Below, one piece after another: positions 57,954-64,000 of a stretch of 64,000 nt of DNA. The DNA is taken from the NCBI GenBank assembly GCA_963422465.1, contig OY730171.1, forward strand, positions 4,546,202 to 4,610,201. The letters are read 5' to 3'. A program made the translations under genes and the position numbers. The notes under the pieces were generated by a model. That model was not told where the DNA came from and ran no database searches. It saw only the letters and a list, made by a program, of their open reading frames with translations. Source of the stretch: Lichina pygmaea (lineage: Eukaryota > Ascomycota > Lichinomycetes > Lichinales > Lichinaceae). Numbering within the stretch: the first letter of the stretch is position 1; every line of letters starts with the position of its first letter.

Positions 57954-58220
57954 TGTGACAAGGCAATGGCAGAGCAGAACTCAAGCCTAACTGATTCAGT
58001 AACCTTGACCTGACTTGGCTTGAGACTTGAGACTTGGATTGATGTACAAGATGAAAGACAAGGAAGGAAAAGAGAAAAGAAGAAGAGAAGAAGCTGGGGG
58101 AGCAGGAGAAGTTCTTATAGGCAGAGGATACAGTGGAGCAAACAGGCAACAGTGCAGATGGAACTTTCTGGCAAGGTGTGTGACTTGTGCCAGATATGCA
58201 ACTGGGCCAGAACTGTGACA
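57954..58220 (-). repeat. 5' LTR of gyp-2c (267 bp)
   Basis: TGTGACAAGG...CTGTGACA. The basic gyp-2 LTR length without duplications. Confidence 0.96.
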
Positions 58221-59048
58221 CTCACTTCTCTATAAGCTCTTTTCCCAGATCACTGTTGTTGTTTCTACTCTGAGAACACCTCCAAAGTCTCTGTCTACTG
58301 TCACACCTAACTGGAAAGCAAGATAGCTAGAAGAACTAACCACTAACCAAGATTACTCTAAGAAACAATTTCAAGAAGTGTTTCAGAAAGAGTGGAAAGC
58401 CAGATGGCAGGCAAACAGACAAAAGTGTTCTCCAGTCTGGGAGCTATTTTGCAGACTACCCCAAAGGAAAAATCTCAAAGTTTTCAAAGACTTGAGAAAA
58501 GCTGAAGCTAGTCTTTACTTGCAGATTCTATCAGCAAGGATAGGACTAGCCAGCTTTCTTTTCAGAGCAAATGTTCCAGACTTCCAATCCCCTCTATGTT
58601 CCTGTGGTTTTGGAGAAAAGACTGCTCAATATATCACTTTCTCTTGTAACAAGTTTCTTACTCAAAGACAGCAAGCCACTTTTCTTTCCTACAATTTCTC
58701 TACTTTACTTCAAAAGCCTAAAGTGCTTAAAGAATTTCTTCTCTGGTTTATGTCTTTGAAAAGACTAGACCAGTTTAACTTAGCACACCAACTCTTACCA
58801 GAAAACCTATCATTCCTGTGATTTTATTTTCTCCAGACACTGCATATTCTCCCAGATAACTCTCTAGTCTTACCCAAGTCTCAGTTTTTATCTCTTCAAA
58901 GGTTTTCTGGGAAAAAAAAGTATGTATCTAGAAGTTCTGCATGGCTCACCAGCCAAACCAGAGTAAGAATAAAATAAAATAAAAAAATAAAAATACCCAG
59001 ACACACAGACCACCCACATTCTGTGTGAACATGGACTGGCTCTTAACA

Positions 59049-59221
59049 AATAGATAGAAACTGACAACTGGTCTCTCAACCAGTGTTGGGGAGAAGGCCT
59101 GCTTATATGAATCTCACTTAATGATTATGTGACTGGGTACATACATATCACATGACTGCTAAGTAAGATAACATGCAGCGAAACCCAGTCAGGCACTCAC
59201 ACAAGCTGTGCAGCTCCTGAC
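59049..59221. other. Short spacer of unknown origin
   Basis: About 170 bp between the family-3 LTR end and LINE-F. It includes GGTCTCTCAACCAG and GCTTATATGAATCTCAC. I recognise no element in it. Confidence 0.4.
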
Positions 59222-60026
59222 AAGATGTTTGTTGAGGTTTTCAAGCTTCTGGATAATCTTGTTAGTAATTCCAGAGGATAGGGGTTGGGCTGTGCTAGTC
59301 TGCAGCTCTGTGGAGAGTTCTTGCTTAAGATTCTCCCAGCTTTTTCTGACTGGTTCTGGAACTGTTTGGGTTTTCAGCCAGAAGTTAAGAAGTTCCCAGT
59401 CTTTCTGTATAGTAATTTGGGTGGTGGGAAGACTGGCTTGAGTGCTGGAGAGACTGGTAGCTGGTGTAGCTGGTGATGCTCTGAAGTTGGTTTCTAAAGA
59501 ACTAGGTTTTTTCTTTTTTAGTGTCATGGTGGAGCTTGCTTGGCACAGGTCAACTGTTTCCAGTCTGTGAAGTGGTGCCAGAGAGAGAAGTCACCTGGTT
59601 TCCCAGCAGTAATAATCTAGTTCTGGGACCAGACCCCAAGACTAGACTTTTCTGGGCAGCTTATTCCAACTAAGCTCTGGGTAAAGCTAGAAGTATTCAT
59701 CTAGACTAGGGACTAGACTCTCTATCTAGATTTTCCTTGAGTCAAGGATTCTGCTAGCTTCAGAGTCACTCAAACTCTAACTATTTCTCTTATCCTGAAA
59801 CTCTCTCTCTTGGTTATGGATAGATTACTGGTTGTTGAAGAAAAAGATTGTGGATCCCAGGATCACAACTTTTGACAAACAGGTGTGATTCTCAAAGGTG
59901 ATGGGTTTTCACCTTAAGGTTTGGGTGGGTTGAAACAGATGTCAGCTGTTTTCCAGAACATATGACAAATTACAGTCTTTACCAAAAGTGATGGTCCTTA
60001 AACAGTGTAGTTCTGGGAAGAGTTTG
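59222..60026 (-). mobile_element. LINE-F: 5' fragment of a Tad1-like LINE
   Basis: Minus strand. It starts with CAAACTCTTCCCAGAAC, the common LINE 5' end, and includes the whole 5' UTR and the first about 100 codons of ORF1 (start at 59527, MTLKKKKPSSLETNF). Similarity stops at about 59222 after NKHL. The rest of the LINE is missing, an unusual outcome because LINE truncation normally removes the 5' end; a deletion or a later rearrangement is implied. Confidence 0.88.
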
Positions 60027-60030
60027 GCAC

Positions 60031-60525
60031 TGTTAAAGGCCAGGCCGGGTTCACACAGAAGGCGGTTCGGTCTTGCTGCTTTGCAGGGTGGGTTCTGGAC
60101 AGGGACTCGGTAGAGGAATAGACAGGTGGGGTAACTCTCCTGTGCTATTGTCTCAGTACGATGTGTGCATTGGTGTTCAGCCTGGAGAGCTAATCCCTCC
60201 GGACCCTTTGGGGGGTTTTTATACAGATGCCCCGAGGGGGGGGGTCTCCTCAAGGGGTATCATCCTTTTGCGTGGACAAGCTCCTCGCTTAGAGACTGCT
60301 TGTCCACCGGACGAGCTCCTCACTTAGGGACTGCTTGTCCACCAGACAAGCTCCTCGCTTAGGGACTGCTTGTCCACCAGACGAGCTCCTCGCTTAGGGA
60401 CTGCTTGTCCACTGGACAAGCTCCTCACTTAGCTCCTGCTTGTTCACCAGATCAGTCAGATGTTGTTCTGCATGACTAACATTCCTCCCTCGCTTACCTG
60501 GGCTGTTCCAGCCTAGGCCTTAACA
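60031..60525 (-). repeat. 3' LTR of gyp-3a (495 bp)
   Basis: TGTTAAAGGCC...GGCCTTAACA. The inner edge follows a purine-rich tract on the minus strand (GGAGGGAGAGGATAG). It contains a tandem palindromic array. Confidence 0.9.
60274..60455. repeat. Palindromic tandem array in gyp-3a LTR, about 35-bp unit
   Basis: About five units. In the clearest, GACAAGC and GCTTGTC form perfect 7-bp inverted arms around CTCGCTTAGGGA. Variation is mainly CG versus CA/TG. Confidence 0.88.
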
Positions 60526-60643
60526 CTATCCTCTCCCTCCAAGAGTTCTGTCCCCAGATCCTTTTTGTTCCTGCTCCTCTTTTGTCATGAACTGAGACCA
60601 GACAACTTGAACTCATCATCGTGGTTTTCTTTCTTGTTGTATT

Positions 60644-61159
60644 GGCAAAATAGGCAAGGAATCAAAAATCACATGCGGTGCTTGTTGTCGTGACCACGCC
60701 AAGTGTGTTGTGAGCTCCACATCATCTTTTTGTTGTCAGTGTGTTGAGAAGGGTTGTTGCTACGACCTTCATCTCTCGGAATCAGAATGGAAGAAGATAG
60801 AACTTGAGCGTGAGCAGCTCAAGGCTCAGCTGTGAGAGACTGATGACCAATTGTCAAAGTTGCTTCCCCAGCAGATCTGCCTTCACTGGCAGCTGGGTTA
60901 TCTCTCTCAGAAAGAGGCTGATGTCATCTGTTGTGAGCTGTCGGCCATCAAGGATCAAGAGTCCCTTGATGCTCAGAAGCAGAAGACTCTCCATGTTATT
61001 CGCGAACAGGAGGCCAGTCAGACTGCTGCTCCTCTGTCCTTTGAGGATGTCTTCTCCTCAGAGACTTTGGCTTCTCTCAAGCTGTTGTCACTGTTGGACC
61101 TGGTTGCTGCGGGTTTGCTCAGTGGTAATCCACCAGCTTCTGGTTTATCGCAGGGCTGA
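60644..61159 (+). pseudogene. Antisense accessory frame of gyp-3a
   Basis: Plus-strand frame between the 3' LTR and pol. The first part is cysteine-dense (CGACCRDHAKCVVS, CCQCVEKGCC near 60674-60760), followed by a charged helical stretch (ESEWKKIELEREQLKAQ) and a Leu/Ser-rich C-terminus. It ends at 61159 and overlaps the pol end (61119) by about 40 bp, tail to tail, as in gyp-1. Sequence similarity to the gyp-1 frame is limited to the layout: Cys cluster then coiled coil. Function unknown; at least one interruption. Confidence 0.62.
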
Positions 61160-64000
61160 AGTTCTTGGTTGGTTCCCACAAATTCTCCTCTTCGTCAAAT
61201 CCTAACCACTTCACCAGGTACTTGATTTTCTGTCTGTTTCTTCGGCTATCCAGGATTCTTTCAACATCGTACTCTTCTTCAGCATCCTTGAAGTTCTATT
61301 CTGTTTCAATCTCTGCGTCACTGGGTGCTGGTTCAAGCAGTAAGATGTGGAATACTCAGTGTATCCTTGCTTTTCGTGGTAGTCTCAGTCGGTAGTTGAC
61401 CTTCCCAGTGTGCTTCTTGATTTTGAATAGTCTGATTTGTACATAGTCCAGCTTTTTGCTTGGTCACTTCAAGTGCAGGTTTTTTGTTGATAGGTAGACC
61501 TTATCTCCCTTTTCCAGGGTTAGTCCCTTCAACCTTTTGTTGTGCAGTTGGCAGGTGGTAGTGTTCTGGGCACAGTTGATTGTTGTTTTCATTATCTTGT
61601 GCATAGCAGCAAGTTTATCAACATTGACAATATTACCTCCTGCTGTTGCCTGCCATCAGGGGTTTCTTCCATAGTTCGCAAAGAACAGTGTTGTCCCTGT
61701 CACACTGTGTTGCTGGTTGTTGTACGCAAACTGTGCTATTGGTAGCAGTTCCACCCAGTTGTCTTGCTGGTGGTTGACGTAGTGTTGTAGATACTGCTCC
61801 ATTGTCTGGTTTGCCTGCTCAGTTTATCTGTCAGTCTGTGGGTGGTAGACTGTTGACATTCTTGTATCAATGCCAAGTTGCCTTGTCTACATGTTCCAGA
61901 ATTTCAAGGTGAAGAGTTTGTCTTGATCTGAGATGATTGTTTTTGGTAGCTCTCAGTGGCTTACCAACTCTTTGAGTAGGACACTCGCAAGTTTGTTCGC
62001 AGTTCCTGACTCTTTCCATGGGACCAGGTGGGTGTATTTGGTGAGCTTGTCAACAACCACCAAAATACTATCGTATACCACCTTTGTTGCTGGGTCTGTT
62101 GACTTTGGCAACTTGACCACAAAATCTATCATGATAGTTTTCCATGGTGCCTTGGGTAGGTCCATTTGCTGTGCCTGCCCGTAGGGCTTATGTCTTGATG
62201 GTTTGTTCTTTGCACACTGTTCGCAGTTGCGAATAAACTCTGTCACCTTGCACTTCATTCTGTCAAAGTGGTAGTTCCTTTGGATTTTTTCCAAGGTTTT
62301 ATCTTGCCCAGGGTGTCTGTGCAAAAGTCCATCATGGTACCTCCAGATCACCTCCTCTTGTGCTCTTTCTGGCACAATTTCCTTTTTGTTTGCCACCTTG
62401 TGGCCAAGGGTAAGGAGTGGACCTTTTGTTTCAGTTGTCGCCAGTTGGGGTTGGGCATAGACCAGAGTTTGTCCTTTCATCATTAGGATTGGGTGTTCCT
62501 CTGTTGTTTTTTCATCCATCAGGTCTGGTCGCCTGCTGAGTGCGTCTGCTTGAGCATTTTCAGTGCTCTTCCAGTAGAGGATTTGGAAGTTGTATGATGC
62601 TAACAACTCTGCCCATCAAACTTGTTGTCAGTTTAGCTTCTTTGTTGTTGTGAAGTAAGCTAAGTTCTTGTGGTCTGAGTACACATCCACTGTGTATTTT
62701 GCCCTCTCCAAGTAAGGCCTCTATTCTTGGAATACGTTGATGATTGCTAACAATTCTTTGTTGTGAACATCGTACCTCAGTTCTGGGCCAGAGAACTTTC
62801 TTGATCAGTACACAACAGGGTGTAAGTGGTTGTTGGTGTCTGGTTGACATAAGCAGGATCCCAATGCTTGGTCTGAGGTATCAGTCTCCAAAATGATCCT
62901 CTTCTCAGAGTCAAATAATGCCAAAATAGGTGCGGAGATGAATTTCTTCTTCAACTCCTGGAAGGCCACTTGTTGGCTCTCCCCCCACCTGAAAGATTTG
63001 TTCTTTCTGGTTAACTCTGTCAAGACTGCTGCTGTTCTTGAGTAGTCCTTGATGAATCATCAGTAGAAGTTTGCAAATCCTAGAAAGGATTGTACTTCTT
63101 TGAGGTTTTTGGGTGTTGGCCAGTCTTGTACTGCTGCCGTCTTTGTGTTGTCCATTCAGATTTCTTCTGTTGTTAGGATCAACCCCAAATATTCCACTTC
63201 TTTTGTGTGGAAAACACTCTTATCAAGGTGTAACCTTATGCCAGCTTTCTGGAGTGCATGTAGAATCTTCTTGACATACTGTTTATACTTCTCCAGGGTT
63301 CCATTGGTGTATACCAAGATATTGTCAATGTAGGCAGTGACAAATATGTCCAGGTATTGTTGGAGGACAGTGTTAATGAGTGATTGGAATGTCACCGGTG
63401 TATTCGTAAGGCTGAATGGCATCACAGTATACTTGTAGTGCCTGTACCTTGTACGAAAAGCTGTCTTCTATTCTTCACTGTCTTTCATCCTAACCAGGTT
63501 GAAAGTGCCTTGAATATCAAACTTGGTAAACTATTTGGCTTCTTGGATCTGGTCTTGGATTTCTGATATCAATGGCAGCAGGTAACAGTTTTTCACTGTG
63601 ATCGCATTTAGCCGCTGATAATCAACACACAGTTGAAGTTTGCTGTCTTTCTTTGGCACAAACAATATCAGGTATCCAGCCAGTGATGTTGAAGATCTTA
63701 TGAACCCTTTCACTAGGTTCTTGTCCAGGTAGTCTCTCAGAGCCTTAAGCTCTTTCACTAACAGAGTGTAGATAGAGCTGTGTGTGGGCTTCTTTCTGTC
63801 TTCCAGCAGAATCTTGTAGTCCCACTCCTGATGTTCTGGTAGTGTCGTGATCACTGTTTCTTCGAACATCTCCTGGTATTCTTTATACTCACTTGGCAAC
63901 TGCAGTGCCTGAGTCTTGCCCACAGTGTCTTGCGTGGTGCAAAGTTGTTGTGTTCGGGGTTTCATCCAGGCCACACAGGCCTCCCCACACTGGTGGTGTT
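61119..64000 (-). pseudogene. pol fossil of gyp-3a
   Basis: Chromodomain at about 61160-61300 (KYLVKWLGFDEEENLWEP). Integrase is at 61850-62330 (IDFVVKLPKSTDPATK and a Cys-containing zinc region CEQCAKNKPSRHKPYGQ). RNase H is at 62640-62950 (LETDTSDQALGSCLCQP), RT at 63156-63720 (LQLCVDYQRLNAITVKN) and the protease-RT linker to 63974. It runs off the right edge. Decayed. Confidence 0.9.

Larger units (their letters stand above)
46369..58220 (-). mobile_element. gyp-2c: Ty3/Gypsy family 2, carrying gyp-1d
   Basis: Perfect target duplication CTCAC (46364-46368 and 58221-58225) in LINE-E ORF2. Without gyp-1d it is about 5.3 kb. Both LTRs are 267 bp and differ at about nine sites by eye. gyp-1d lies between the chromodomain end and the 3' LTR. 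Broken fossil, on the order of ten interruptions. Confidence 0.97.
45628..58821 (+). pseudogene. LINE-E ORF2 C-terminal part, split by gyp-2c
   Basis: Pieces 45628-46368 and 58226-58821. It begins in the RT at QGSPLSPILFLFYIS, has FADDTNLLAF at about 45740-45770 and ends after the C-terminal Cys/His motif (CSCGFGEKTAQYITFSC). The sequence is a different subfamily from LINE-A/B/C and is well preserved apart from the gyp-2c insertion. Confidence 0.88.
44521..58993 (+). mobile_element. LINE-E: chimeric retrocopy (unknown 5' part + LINE 3' part), 15-bp TSD
   Basis: Flanked by perfect repeats TACCCAGACACACAG (44506-44520 and 58994-59008). It ends in a LINE tail, (A/T)-rich, after GGCTCACCAGCC and AGAGTAAGAATAAAAT. 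The first 1.1 kb has no LINE similarity, and from about 45628 it is LINE ORF2 from the RT motif onward. gyp-2c sits inside at 46369-58220. One TSD around both parts implies one insertion event. Confidence 0.85.
44222..59048 (+). repeat. LTR, family 3 type, split by the chimeric LINE copy
   Basis: Pieces 44222-44520 and 59009-59048 join across the 15-bp TSD of LINE-E. The joined LTR starts TGTTAAGACTC, ends GGCTCTTAACA and is about 340 bp long. A TATA-like TATATAAG is near 44391. It contains GTGGCAGAG and its inverted partner CTCTGCCAC. Confidence 0.78.
60031..64000 (-). mobile_element. gyp-3a: Ty3/Gypsy chromovirus, family 3, 5' part outside window
   Basis: From the left: 3' LTR, antisense accessory frame, chromodomain, integrase, RNase H, RT and protease-side sequence running off the right edge. 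The pol sequence is clearly different from gyp-1 and gyp-2. It is inserted at or just outside the 5' end of LINE-F. Broken, with several interruptions in the visible part. Confidence 0.93.

Noticed and set aside
60804-61205. A 133-codon plus-strand frame overlapping the gyp-3a accessory region in another phase
   Set aside because: Arg/Ser-rich shadow of the Cys/coiled-coil frame, which has the more protein-like composition and the relic homologue at 43839-44221.

Overview
The window looks like a piece of heterochromatin from a filamentous fungus, most likely a pezizomycete-type ascomycete. I infer this from three things: Tf1/sushi-like chromodomain Ty3/Gypsy elements, Tad1-like LINEs with an apurinic-endonuclease ORF2, and heavy C-to-T/G-to-A decay of the kind left by RIP or cytosine methylation. 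I found no host gene. Almost all of the 64 kb can be assigned to transposable elements inserted into one another, and perfect target-site duplications (TSDs) let most insertions be ordered.

Left block (1-25942). A minus-strand Gypsy of family 2 (gyp-2a) is the oldest visible layer. It received a plus-strand LINE (LINE-A) and gyp-1c (17465-23924, TSD CAGGA). LINE-A in turn received gyp-1a (1-4949, cut by the window edge), a tRNA-derived SINE (5303-5743, 13-bp TSD) and gyp-1b (6255-12824, TSD TCTAC).

Middle block (25943-43712). A relic of a distant Gypsy was split by LINE-B (26417-31721, 13-bp TSD), the best preserved element here. LINE-B stands head to head with LINE-C (32024-43712). LINE-C was broken by a truncated minus-strand LINE-D, which was itself hit by gyp-2b (35592-41055, TSD TAGAG).

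Right block (43713-64000). A relic with two inverted LTRs was entered by a chimeric retrocopy (44521-58993, 15-bp TSD) made of 1.1 kb of unknown sequence fused to a LINE 3' end. That copy holds gyp-2c (46369-58220, TSD CTCAC), which holds gyp-1d (46666-53205, TSD CTTCT). A 5' LINE fragment (LINE-F) and the 3' half of a third Gypsy family (gyp-3a, from 60031) finish the window.

Most interesting points. (i) gyp-1 and gyp-3 carry a conserved reading frame antisense to gag-pol, between the end of pol and the 3' LTR. In gyp-1 a TATA box points into it from the LTR edge, so the LTR looks bidirectional. (ii) gyp-1 and gyp-2 show family-specific complementarity between the transcript leader and the primer-binding site, as expected for Tf1-type self-priming. 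(iii) Each LTR type carries its own tandem array of short palindromic words at a comparable place. (iv) A SINE shares the 3' stem-loop and tail of the LINEs. (v) Two LINE copies share the same disabling mutations, so a dead template was probably copied in trans. All LTR elements are described as fossils.
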